Assembly (NCBI GenBank): GCA_022616595.1
Contig: JAKEEL010000223.1
Coordinates: 1-6,106, forward strand
Direction: 5' to 3'
Length of the DNA stretch: 6,106 nucleotides
From: Methylococcaceae bacterium
GTDB lineage: Bacteria > Pseudomonadota > Gammaproteobacteria > Methylococcales > UBA1147
Position 1 is the stretch's first letter; each line of letters starts with the position of its first letter. Below, in pieces: positions 1-6,106 of this stretch. Below the pieces are notes generated by a model. The model did not search any database, was not told the origin of the DNA, and worked only from the letters and a program-made list of their open reading frames with translations. The translations under genes were made by a program, and so were the position numbers.

Positions 1-2772
1 GATTCGCCGCTGAAGCACTGAACCCGGTCGGGCACGGACCGCGCAGAACTTGAATTCCGGAATCTTTCCGTAAGGATCGAGGGCTTCGTTGGTTAGCAGG
101 TTCGCACTGGCTTCGTTAAAACAGAAGGCCATGAATAGACAGCCGCGTTGAACGCCGATATCAGAACGCGCATAGGCCGTGATCGTGCCGCGCCTCGATT
201 CGACCGTGATCAGCCCGCCCGCTTCGATGCCGAGCGCTTCGAGATCTACCGGGTGGATGTCGACCACCGGGTCCGGTTCAATCGCATCGAGCCGGCTCGC
301 GTGACGGGTCATACTGCCGGTATGCCAGTGTTCCAGTTGCCGGCCGGTGATGAACACCAACGGGTAATTCGAATCGGGGAGTTCGTCCGCGCGGGTGAAG
401 GTCGCGGGTACGAACAGTCCCTTGCCGGTCGCGGTCGGGAAACCTTCGGTGAAGATCACGGGAGTCCCCGGGTCGCCTTCCTTCTCGAGCGGATAGGTCA
501 ACGAATTTTCCGCATCCAGTCTTTCCCAGGTCATGCCGGCGATGCTCTTCATGGCCTGGCGCATCTCCGCGAACACTTGGTCCGGGCCGCCGTAATCCCA
601 GTCCAGGCCGATGCGCCGCGCGATTTCCTGGATGATCCACAGATCCTGCCTGGCTTGGCCCGGAGGCGTGACCACCTGCCGGCCCATCTGGACGCGGCGG
701 TCGGTATTCGAGAAGGTGCCGGTCTTCTCCGAGAATGCCGATGCCGGCAAAATCACATCGGCGAAACCCGCCGTTTCGGTCAGGAAAATGTCCTGCACGA
801 CCAGATGTTCGAGTCTCGCAAGCGCTTCTCGCGCATGGTTCTGATTCGGATCGGACATGGCGGGATTCTCGCCCTGTATATACATGCCCTTGACCTTGCC
901 CTTGTGCGCCGCGTGCACCATTTCGACCGTGGTCAGACCCGGCTTCGGGTCGAGTTCGGTGCCCCATAGTTTCTCGAATTTCGCGCGCGCGGCCTCGTTG
1001 TTGACCGGCAGGTAATCCGGATAGACCATCGGAATCAATCCGACATCCGAGGCGCCTTGGACGTTGTTCTGTCCGCGCAGCGGATGCAGGCCGGTGCCGG
1101 GCCGCCCGATCTGGCCGGTCATCAACGCGAGCGAGATCAGGCAACGCGCATTGTCGGTGCCGTGGATATGCTGGGAAATGCCCATGCCCCAGAGGATCAT
1201 CGAAGCTTTCGACGTCGCATAGGCCCTTGCGACCGCGCGGATCGTGTTCGCGTCGATCCCGCAGATCGGAGCCACGGTTTCCGGGCTGTAATCCTTCAGG
1301 TGTTTCGGCATCCGGTCGAAACCTTCGGTGTGATTTCGCACATAGTCCTGGTTCACGAGTCCTTCCTCGACGATCGTGTGCATCATGCCGTTCAGCAGCG
1401 CGACATCGGTGTCCGGCCGGAACTGCAGGGAATAGGCCGCATGCCGCGCGATCTCGGAACGGCGCGGGTCCATCACGATCAGCCGGGTGCCGCGTTTGAC
1501 CGCATTTTTCAGGAAGGTCGCGCCGACCGGGTGGTTCACGGTGGGATTGGAGCCAATCAGAATCACGACTTCCGCGAGCGCGACATCCTCGACCGGGTTC
1601 GAGACCGCGCCGGAACCCAGGCATTCGAGCAGCGCCGCGACCGACGAGGCATGGCACAAGCGCGTGCAGTGGTCGACGTTGTTGCTTCTGAAGCCGGTGC
1701 GGACCAGTTTCTGGAACAGGTAGGCTTCTTCGTTGCTGCCTTTTGCCGAGCCGAGACCCGCGAGGGCTCCGGGGCCGTGTTCGTCGAGCAGCTTTTTGAG
1801 CCCCCCCGCGGCAAAATCGAGCGCTTCCTCCCAGGAGGCTTCGCGAAATACTTTGCCGATGTCCGATGGATCCAACAGTTCGGTGGTCTTGGCGACCCCT
1901 TGTTTGCGGATCAAAGGCTGGGTCAGGCGCAACGGATTGGTCACGTAATCGAATCCGTAACGGCCCTTGACGCATAATCTTCCATGGTTGGCCGGACCGT
2001 CGTTGCCGTCCACGTACAGGATCCGGTTATCCTTCACGTTATAGGTCAACAAACAACCTACCCCGCAATAGGGGCAGGTGGAATCGACTTTCTTGTCGAC
2101 CGTTTCGAGTCCGACTCCGGCGGAGGGCATCAGAGCCCCGGTCGGGCAGGCCTGGACGCATTCTCCGCAGGCCACGCAGCTGCTTGCGCCCATCGGATCG
2201 CCCATATCGAATATGATTTCGGCATGCGCTCCGCGGAACGCCAGGCCGATCACATCGTTGACCTGTTCTTCGCGGCATGCCCGCATACAGCGCGTGCATT
2301 GGATGCAGGCATCCAGATTGACCGCGATGGCCGGGTGGGAGAGGTCGGAGACCGGCTGGTGCCGGCTTGGGAATCGCGGCTTGGCGACTCTGAGGTGTTC
2401 GGCCCAGAAGTCCAGTTCGGAATGTCGGGTATAGGGCGACTTTCCTTGTTCCGGCATATCCGAGAGCAACAATTCCAACACCATTTTCTGCGATATGCGT
2501 GCGCGCTCGTTGTGGCTGTTGACCTTCATCCCTTCCTGTGGACTCCTGCAGCAGGATGGTGCAAGCACCCTTTCACCCGCGATTTCGACCACGCAGGCGC
2601 GGCAGTTTCCATCGGGCCTCAAGCCTTCCTTGTAACACAGATGCGGAATCTTTTCGCCGTTCCGTTTGGCTGCTTCGAGGATGGTTTCTCCTTCAAAAGC
2701 GGAAATATACCGCCCGTTCAATTCGAAGCTGACGGTGCTGCTGTGTCTGATTTCGTCGAGTTTGGCGACCAT
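1..2772 (-). CDS. fdhA: NAD+-dependent formate dehydrogenase, alpha (catalytic, Mo/W-bis-MGD) subunit, 3' end cut by window edge
   Basis: This cytoplasmic subunit oxidises formate to CO2 and sends the electrons to the beta subunit. The frame is open for 924 codons from ATG 2772-2770 to base 1 with no stop; relatives run to roughly 950-990 residues, so only the C-terminal tail is missing. In order the protein shows an N-terminal [2Fe-2S] ferredoxin domain (C46, C57, C60, C74), two [4Fe-4S] motifs (C156/C159/C162/C166 and C199/C202/C205/C209), and the molybdopterin-proximal [4Fe-4S] motif (C233/C236/C240/C267, then K269). The active site follows: metal ligand C373 with adjacent H374 in RLCHASS, and R566 in RGQNNVQGAS, matching U140, H141 and R333 of E. 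coli FdhF. The molybdopterin-dinucleotide-binding domain starts near residue 803. The metal ligand is cysteine, not selenocysteine. The His-Cys3 cluster motif of Cupriavidus and Rhodobacter FdsA is absent, because residues 76-155 hold no cysteine. AAAGAG at 2782-2787 lies 9 nt before the start. Mo versus W cannot be decided from sequence. Confidence 0.96.
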   Translation of the reverse strand, partial: MVAKLDEIRHSSTVSFELNGRYISAFEGETILEAAKRNGEKIPHLCYKEGLRPDGNCRACVVEIAGERVLAPSCCRSPQEGMKVNSHNERARISQKMVLELLLSDMPEQGKSPYTRHSELDFWAEHLRVAKPRFPSRHQPVSDLSHPAIAVNLDACIQCTRCMRACREEQVNDVIGLAFRGAHAEIIFDMGDPMGASSCVACGECVQACPTGALMPSAGVGLETVDKKVDSTCPYCGVGCLLTYNVKDNRILYVDGNDGPANHGRLCVKGRYGFDYVTNPLRLTQPLIRKQGVAKTTELLDPSDIGKVFREASWEEALDFAAGGLKKLLDEHGPGALAGLGSAKGSNEEAYLFQKLVRTGFRSNNVDHCTRLCHASSVAALLECLGSGAVSNPVEDVALAEVVILIGSNPTVNHPVGATFLKNAVKRGTRLIVMDPRRSEIARHAAYSLQFRPDTDVALLNGMMHTIVEEGLVNQDYVRNHTEGFDRMPKHLKDYSPETVAPICGIDANTIRAVARAYATSKASMILWGMGISQHIHGTDNARCLISLALMTGQIGRPGTGLHPLRGQNNVQGASDVGLIPMVYPDYLPVNNEAARAKFEKLWGTELDPKPGLTTVEMVHAAHKGKVKGMYIQGENPAMSDPNQNHAREALARLEHLVVQDIFLTETAGFADVILPASAFSEKTGTFSNTDRRVQMGRQVVTPPGQARQDLWIIQEIARRIGLDWDYGGPDQVFAEMRQAMKSIAGMTWERLDAENSLTYPLEKEGDPGTPVIFTEGFPTATGKGLFVPATFTRADELPDSNYPLVFITGRQLEHWHTGSMTRHASRLDAIEPDPVVDIHPVDLEALGIEAGGLITVESRRGTITAYARSDIGVQRGCLFMAFCFNEASANLLTNEALDPYGKIPEFKFCAVRARPGSVLQRRI

Positions 2773-2801
2773 AATGTAAGACTCTTTAAAATTCCAGAAT
2801 A

Positions 2802-4508
2802 TTAAAATCCTTGTTCCAGCTCTTCCGGAAAATATTTGAAAACCGACTGGAGCGGGTTCGGAGCGGCCTGACCCAGACCGCAGATCGATGCATCGCACAT
2901 GACCGTGGCGAGGTCATCCAAGCGTTCCTTGTCCCATCGCCCTTCCTGCATGAGCATAGCGGCTTTCGCGGTGCCGACCCGGCACGGTGTGCATTGCCCG
3001 CACGATTCATCCTCGAAGAAACGCATCGCGTTCAGTGCGGCTTGTTTGGCGCTGTCCTGGTTCGACAAGACCATGACCGCGGCCGAACCGATGAAACAGC
3101 CGTAGGGGTTCAAGGTATCGAAGTCGAGCGGAATGTCGCCCAGCGAGGCGGGCAGGATCCCCCCGGAGGCTCCACCCGGGAAGTAGCCGTAAAATTCGTG
3201 GCCGGGCAGCATGCCTCCGCAATATTCATCGATGAGTTCGCGCATGGTGATTCCGGCCGGCGCGAGATGAACACCGGGTTTTTTGACCCGTCCGCTGACC
3301 GAAAAGGAGCGCAGCCCCTTGCGGCCGTTCCGGCCATGCGAGGAAAACCATTGCGCGCCTTTTTCCAGGATATCCCGGACCCAGAACACGGTTTCCATGT
3401 TGTGTTCGAGCGTCGGCCGACCGAACAGGCCGACCTCGGCGACGAACGGGGGGCGAAGGCGCGGCATTCCGCGCTTGCCCTCGATCGATTCGATCATGGC
3501 CGATTCCTCGCCGCAGATATAGGCGCCGGCCCCGCGCCGCAGATGGATCGGAGGAATCCGGCGTGCCGGCGAAGTCGGGAAGCGGTTCTGTAAGTAAGTG
3601 ATTTCCCGGCTCAGAATCTGGCGGCAAGCCGCGTATTCATCGCGCAGGTAAACATAGATTTCTGAAATTCCGACCGCCCAAGCCGCGATCAGCATGCCTT
3701 CGAGAAAGCGGTGGGGATCCCGTTCCAGATAATAGCGGTCCTTGAAGGTGCCCGGTTCACCTTCGTCGATATTGACCGCCATCAGGCGCGGGCCGGCGTA
3801 GCTCTTGACGATGCGCCATTTCCGGCCGGCCGGGAAACCGGCTCCGCCGAGACCGCGCAGACCCGAATGTTCCATCGTTTCGATCACTTTTTCCGGATCG
3901 AGCCTGCCTTCCAGACAGCGGATCAGCGTTTTGTAGCCACCTCTGGCCAGATAGCTTTCATAGTCCAGATAGCTCGGAACGGCCGCGGTTGTGGCGCCCG
4001 ATTCGACCGCGGCGAAAACCGATTCTTTGGACGCGTGGTCGATCGGGTTCTGATGGACCACCGCAACCGGTGCAAATTCACAACGGCCGACGCACGGTGC
4101 GGTCTTGACCCGTACCCGGTCGCCGAGACTCGCTTTCAGGCTTTCCAGAAGCGGCATGGCGCCTGCAAGTTCGCAGGATACCGATTCGCAAACCCGGACC
4201 GTCAGGGGCGGCGGCGGTGTTTCGCCTTCCCGGACGACATCGAAATGATGGTAAAAACTCGCGACCTCAAAGACTTCCGCCGTGGAAAGTTTCATTTCGT
4301 GCGCGAGCGCAACCAAGTGCCGTGCGGAAATATGTTTGAACCGATCCTGGATTTTATGCAGATGCTCGATCAACAGGTCCCTGCGGCGCGGCTCGCCGCC
4401 CAGCAGCTCGCGGATCTCGGCGAGCGCGGCCAGCTCGACCGCATGGCCCTTCGGGCCCTTGCGTTTCTTTTGAGCGATCTGACTGAACTCTATTTTTGTG
4501 ACTGACAC
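2802..4508 (-). CDS. fdhB: NAD+-dependent formate dehydrogenase, beta subunit (NuoE-NuoF fusion, FMN/NADH-forming)
   Basis: This subunit accepts electrons from the alpha subunit and reduces NAD+ through FMN. From GTG 4508-4506 it is 568 residues, close to the FDH1 beta subunit of Methylorubrum (about 570). Residues about 25-170 are a NuoE-like thioredoxin-fold [2Fe-2S] domain (C107, C112, C139, C143). Residues about 180-568 are NuoF-like: a glycine-rich FMN/NADH motif at 218-231 (RGLGGAGFPAGRKW), NIDEGEPGTFKDR at 246-258, GAGAYICGEES at 326-336, an SLBB region around 395-470, and the [4Fe-4S] ligands C503/C506/C509/C543. The fusion replaces the separate FdsG and FdsB subunits of trimeric enzymes. 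An in-frame ATG at 4586-4584 would add 26 residues. I chose the GTG because GGAGG (4517-4521) sits 8 nt before it and the extra residues do not resemble the family. The stop is TAA at 2804-2802, 29 nt before fdhA. The gene is complete, with all cluster ligands present. Confidence 0.95.
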   Translation of the reverse strand: MSVTKIEFSQIAQKKRKGPKGHAVELAALAEIRELLGGEPRRRDLLIEHLHKIQDRFKHISARHLVALAHEMKLSTAEVFEVASFYHHFDVVREGETPPPPLTVRVCESVSCELAGAMPLLESLKASLGDRVRVKTAPCVGRCEFAPVAVVHQNPIDHASKESVFAAVESGATTAAVPSYLDYESYLARGGYKTLIRCLEGRLDPEKVIETMEHSGLRGLGGAGFPAGRKWRIVKSYAGPRLMAVNIDEGEPGTFKDRYYLERDPHRFLEGMLIAAWAVGISEIYVYLRDEYAACRQILSREITYLQNRFPTSPARRIPPIHLRRGAGAYICGEESAMIESIEGKRGMPRLRPPFVAEVGLFGRPTLEHNMETVFWVRDILEKGAQWFSSHGRNGRKGLRSFSVSGRVKKPGVHLAPAGITMRELIDEYCGGMLPGHEFYGYFPGGASGGILPASLGDIPLDFDTLNPYGCFIGSAAVMVLSNQDSAKQAALNAMRFFEDESCGQCTPCRVGTAKAAMLMQEGRWDKERLDDLATVMCDASICGLGQAAPNPLQSVFKYFPEELEQGF

Positions 4509-4516
4509 GAATGCGT

Positions 4517-4521
4517 CCTCC
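4517..4521 (-). promoter_or_regulatory. Ribosome binding site that sets the fdhB start
   Basis: On the minus strand this reads GGAGG, eight bases before the GTG at 4508-4506. It supports the GTG as the true start over the upstream in-frame ATG at 4586, where I see no comparable site at the right distance. Confidence 0.75.
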
Positions 4522-4541
4522 AAAACAGGAATGGTTCCGGC

Positions 4542-4614
4542 GTTCGCCTGCGAACCGGCACGATGAACCACCCGGCCAAGCTTCATCGCCCGGAAATTCG
4601 ACCGGTTTCCGGGC
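4542..4614 (-). other. Hairpin-rich leader of the fdh operon
   Basis: Three inverted repeats follow one another between the proposed promoter and the fdhB start. The first is a perfect 9-bp repeat, GCCCGGAAA at 4588-4596 with TTTCCGGGC at 4606-4614 and a 9-nt loop. The second is CGATGAA at 4561-4567 with TTCATCG at 4582-4588 and a 14-nt loop; it shares base 4588 with the first. The third is GTTCG at 4542-4546 with CGAAC at 4551-4555 and a 4-nt loop; it can be lengthened with flanking CCG/CGG across a 2-nt bulge. No T-run follows any of them in the direction of transcription, so none looks like a classical intrinsic terminator. They could form a structured 5' untranslated region, but a function is not shown. 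A molybdenum/tungsten cofactor riboswitch is one possibility; I could not match its consensus by eye. Confidence 0.45.
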
Positions 4615-4623
4615 CGTATATGA

Positions 4624-4653
4624 ACTTTATCGCAGATGCGTGCAAAACCTCAA
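4624..4653 (-). promoter_or_regulatory. Tentative sigma-70 promoter of the fdhB-fdhA operon
   Basis: Read on the minus strand, TTGAGG (4653-4648) and TAAAGT (4629-4624) are separated by 18 nt. Each matches the -35 and -10 consensus at four of six positions. Transcription would start near 4617 and give a leader of roughly 110 nt. Weak boxes like these are usual for promoters that need an activator, and the LysR-type palindromes lie immediately upstream. An alternative -35 (TTGCAC) a few bases downstream fits less well. Confidence 0.4.
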
Positions 4654-4663
4654 ATCATGATTT
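4652..4663. promoter_or_regulatory. Candidate regulator activation site (12-bp perfect palindrome)
   Basis: AAATCATGATTT is a perfect 12-bp palindrome that abuts the proposed -35 box of the fdh operon. Its centre lies about 40 bp upstream of the predicted transcription start, where LysR-type activators usually contact their activation-binding site. The half-site ATCAT/ATGAT recurs in the neighbouring palindrome at 4675-4689, which suggests the same protein binds both. Assignment to the adjacent LysR protein is inference. Confidence 0.45.
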
Positions 4664-4674
4664 ATTTGGCTTTC

Positions 4675-4689
4675 ATCATTTTTTGTGAT
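4675..4689. promoter_or_regulatory. Candidate LysR recognition box (ATC-N9-GAT, T-N11-A)
   Basis: ATCATTTTTTGTGAT fits the general LysR-type binding motif T-N11-A and its more specific form ATC-N9-GAT, with ATCA and TGAT as inverted arms. Its centre (4682) lies about 65 bp upstream of the predicted fdh transcription start, the usual place for the recognition-binding site. It is also 77 bp upstream of the regulator's own start codon, so binding could autoregulate the regulator gene too. Confidence 0.5.
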
Positions 4690-4765
4690 AGAAGATCGAG
4701 TGTCATAGTCCGTGTAGATTAATGCATCGGCGAATGGTAGACAATCAGACTCGGGAGTTCGAGCC

Positions 4766-5665
4766 ATGAATCCTTCCCAGATTTTGACTTTTGCGCTGGT
4801 CGGTCAGCTCAAAAGCATCAGCCGGGCCGCCGAGTTCCTGCACATCGGCCAGCCCGCCGTTTCCGGGCAACTCAAGCTGCTTCAGGATGCGGTCGGGGAG
4901 CCGCTGTATGTGCGGGACGGTCACAGGATCCGGCTGACCCCGGTCGGCGAGGGTCTGCTCGAGCACGCCGAGCAGTTGCGCCGGAACTTGCTGCAAATCG
5001 AGGAATACGTGCATCGTCTCCAGCGGATCAACTGCGGCATTCTGCGCATCGGATCGACCGTGACCATCGGCAGCTATTATTTGCCGCAGTACGTGGTCCG
5101 GATGCAGACCCTGTATCCGGGCCTCGAAGTCCATATGAAAACCGGCGATTCCAGGGAGATCGTACAATGCATGCCGGAACTCGACGTCGGCTTCGTAGAA
5201 GGGGCGATCGACCCGGACGAATTGCCCGCAAGCTATCGATTGCTGCCTTGGTGCGAAGACGAAATCGTGCTCGTGGTTCGCGAAGACCACGAGCTGGCCT
5301 TGACCTGCGATCGCGGTGTACCGCTCGAAGTCTTCGCCAAGTATCAGGTGCTCTGGCGTGAGCGCGGCTCCGGTGCGCGGGCCATCATCGAAAACGCGCT
5401 TTCCAGGCAGGGGATCGAGGTTCCGGTCAACATCCAGGTGACCGGTGTCGCGGGTGTCAAGGCTTCGGTGCGTGCCGGGCTCGGAATCGGCTTCGCTTCG
5501 GCGCGGGCCTTGAAAGAAGGCGACTCGGAACTGGTCGGACGGCGCATCGATCCGCCGCACGGTTTGCGCTGGCAGTTGAATATTCTGGCTCCCATCGAAA
5601 AAATGCGGTCCAGAGCGGTGAAAGCCTTCCTGGAATTGTGTGCTGACGAAAAGTTACTGGTTTAG
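4766..5665 (+). CDS. LysR-type transcriptional regulator, probable regulator of the divergent fdh operon
   Basis: This is a 299-residue cytoplasmic DNA-binding protein of standard LysR length. The N-terminal winged helix-turn-helix covers residues about 1-60, with the HTH core around 17-40 (SISRAAEFLHIGQPAVSGQL). A linker helix follows to about 88. The effector-binding domain of two periplasmic-binding-protein-like lobes starts at 91 (GILRIGSTVTIGSYYLP) and carries the conserved segments RERGSGARAIIE (198-209) and VKASVRAGLGIGFAS (231-245). GGGAG at 4753-4757 lies 8 nt before the ATG, and the stop is TAG at 5663-5665. Divergent placement beside the fdh operon, with LysR-type boxes between, makes it the likely regulator, comparable in role to FdsR, the LysR protein of the Cupriavidus fds cluster. 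Orthology to FdsR is not shown, and the effector (formate or another C1 metabolite) is unknown. It converges on the small gene at 5754. Confidence 0.93.
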   Translation: MNPSQILTFALVGQLKSISRAAEFLHIGQPAVSGQLKLLQDAVGEPLYVRDGHRIRLTPVGEGLLEHAEQLRRNLLQIEEYVHRLQRINCGILRIGSTVTIGSYYLPQYVVRMQTLYPGLEVHMKTGDSREIVQCMPELDVGFVEGAIDPDELPASYRLLPWCEDEIVLVVREDHELALTCDRGVPLEVFAKYQVLWRERGSGARAIIENALSRQGIEVPVNIQVTGVAGVKASVRAGLGIGFASARALKEGDSELVGRRIDPPHGLRWQLNILAPIEKMRSRAVKAFLELCADEKLLV

Positions 5666-5753
5666 AGCGGATACCGATCGCTTCTTCGTGGTCCGCGACG
5701 ATCGGCTCGGTGACCTCGGCATCGAACGCCACCCGGATACCCAGACCACTCCT

Positions 5754-6106
5754 TCAGGATTTCGGGGCTGCGACATGCTTGACAAAACAGTTCTTTCGCG
5801 CGAAGCCTTCCGCCTCTTCAAGCTGTTCGCGAAGTTCCTTGGCGCGCGGCGGATCACGAAACAAGCCGGCGGCTTCACCGGAGGCATCGCGCATGAAGGT
5901 GAAAGTCTGCGCTTCGGCGAAGTCTTCGTAGGATAATTGAGCCGCGATCTTGTCGATGCTGCAGGCGCAGGGATACAGCGCATCCAGATTCTGCCCGCCG
6001 TTCTTTTCCATGCACTGGAGTACATATTCGACTCGTGCCAGGGTCGGATAACCGTTTTCCACGAGTTCCGGGGTGGTCTGCGAATCGCAGCCGGCCGAGG
6101 CGACGA
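5754..6106 (-). CDS. Small exported cysteine-containing protein of unknown function, 5' end cut by window edge
   Basis: The frame enters from the right edge and ends at TGA 5756-5754, leaving 117 full codons. A GTG at 6062-6060 would allow an internal start, but the frame stays open to the edge and the preceding residues (VASAGCDSQTTPEL) look like the end of a signal peptide with an Ala-X-Ala cleavage site. The true start is therefore probably outside the window, and the product is probably periplasmic. A lipoprotein reading (cysteine after SAG) is possible but the lipobox is poor. The mature part is mostly helical and charged, with five cysteines: one just after the signal, LQC, the pair in YPCAC, and KNC. 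There is no haem motif CxxCH. The segment RVEYVLQCMEKNGGQN followed by LYPCACSIDKIA reads like a conserved family. I have an unverified recollection of similar proteins near PQQ-dependent alcohol dehydrogenase genes. I cannot name it. Confidence 0.7.
   Translation of the reverse strand, partial: VASAGCDSQTTPELVENGYPTLARVEYVLQCMEKNGGQNLDALYPCACSIDKIAAQLSYEDFAEAQTFTFMRDASGEAAGLFRDPPRAKELREQLEEAEGFARKNCFVKHVAAPKS

Noticed and set aside
1801..1807. Run of seven C (seven G in the fdhA sense) as a possible frameshift or slippage site
   Set aside because: The fdhA frame reads correctly through it, with conserved sequence on both sides, so there is no evidence of a shift.
278..1975. A 565-codon open frame on the minus strand, overlapping fdhA in another frame
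   Set aside because: It is rich in Arg, Gly and Pro and has no recognisable motif. The fdhA frame over the same bases carries the active-site Cys-His and the molybdopterin domains without interruption. It is a shadow of a GC-rich gene.
2223..2300. Selenocysteine-type or broken formate dehydrogenase
   Set aside because: No in-frame TGA occurs anywhere in the 924 codons. The metal ligand position holds an ordinary cysteine codon, and all other visible cluster ligands are intact.
1057..2805. Long plus-strand open frames (1057-1977 and 1984-2805) opposite fdhA
   Set aside because: They are antisense to continuous, motif-rich coding sequence. The peptides show no family features and follow from third-position GC bias.
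3711..4505. A 264-codon plus-strand open frame opposite the start of fdhB
   Set aside because: It mirrors the NuoE-like coding region and has no domain of its own.
4588..4614. The 9-bp hairpin as an intrinsic terminator
   Set aside because: No T-tract follows on either strand, and it lies between the proposed operon promoter and the first gene.
1..6106. CRISPR arrays, tRNA or rRNA genes, insertion sequences
   Set aside because: I saw no regularly spaced direct repeats, no cloverleaf-like segments and no transposase motifs or terminal repeats. Nearly all the window is taken up by the four genes.

Overview
The window holds a two-gene operon for a soluble NAD+-dependent formate dehydrogenase, read leftward. 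A LysR-type regulator is transcribed divergently from it, and a small exported cysteine-containing protein, read leftward, enters from the right edge. Composition is GC-rich in the genes, with a clearly AT-richer stretch (about 4640-4720) in the divergent promoter region. The enzyme architecture is the dimeric FDH1 type described in methylotrophs such as Methylorubrum extorquens: a large molybdopterin subunit plus a fused NuoE-NuoF subunit. A proteobacterial methylotroph or methanotroph is therefore a reasonable guess, but nothing in the window fixes the taxon.

Layout. At 1-2772 (minus) is the catalytic alpha subunit; its 924 codons run off the left edge without a stop. At 2802-4508 (minus) is the beta subunit, which takes electrons from alpha and reduces NAD+. 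Only 29 nt separate the two genes, so they are almost certainly cotranscribed, beta first. At 4509-4765 is a 257-nt divergent control region. It contains a tentative promoter for the operon, two LysR-type binding palindromes placed as expected for activation, and a leader with three consecutive hairpin-forming repeats. At 4766-5665 (plus) is the LysR regulator. At 5666-5753 is a short convergent gap with no clear terminator. At 5754-6106 (minus) is the 3' part of a small, probably periplasmic protein.

How it works together. Alpha oxidises formate to CO2 at a Mo- or W-bis-MGD centre. Electrons pass through its [4Fe-4S] and [2Fe-2S] clusters to the clusters and FMN of beta, where NAD+ is reduced. 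The divergent LysR protein is the obvious candidate regulator of the operon, through the sites in the shared promoter region. I see no wholly new system here. The points most worth checking are the regulator-site geometry, the structured leader, the reduced cluster set of the alpha subunit and the unnamed exported protein.
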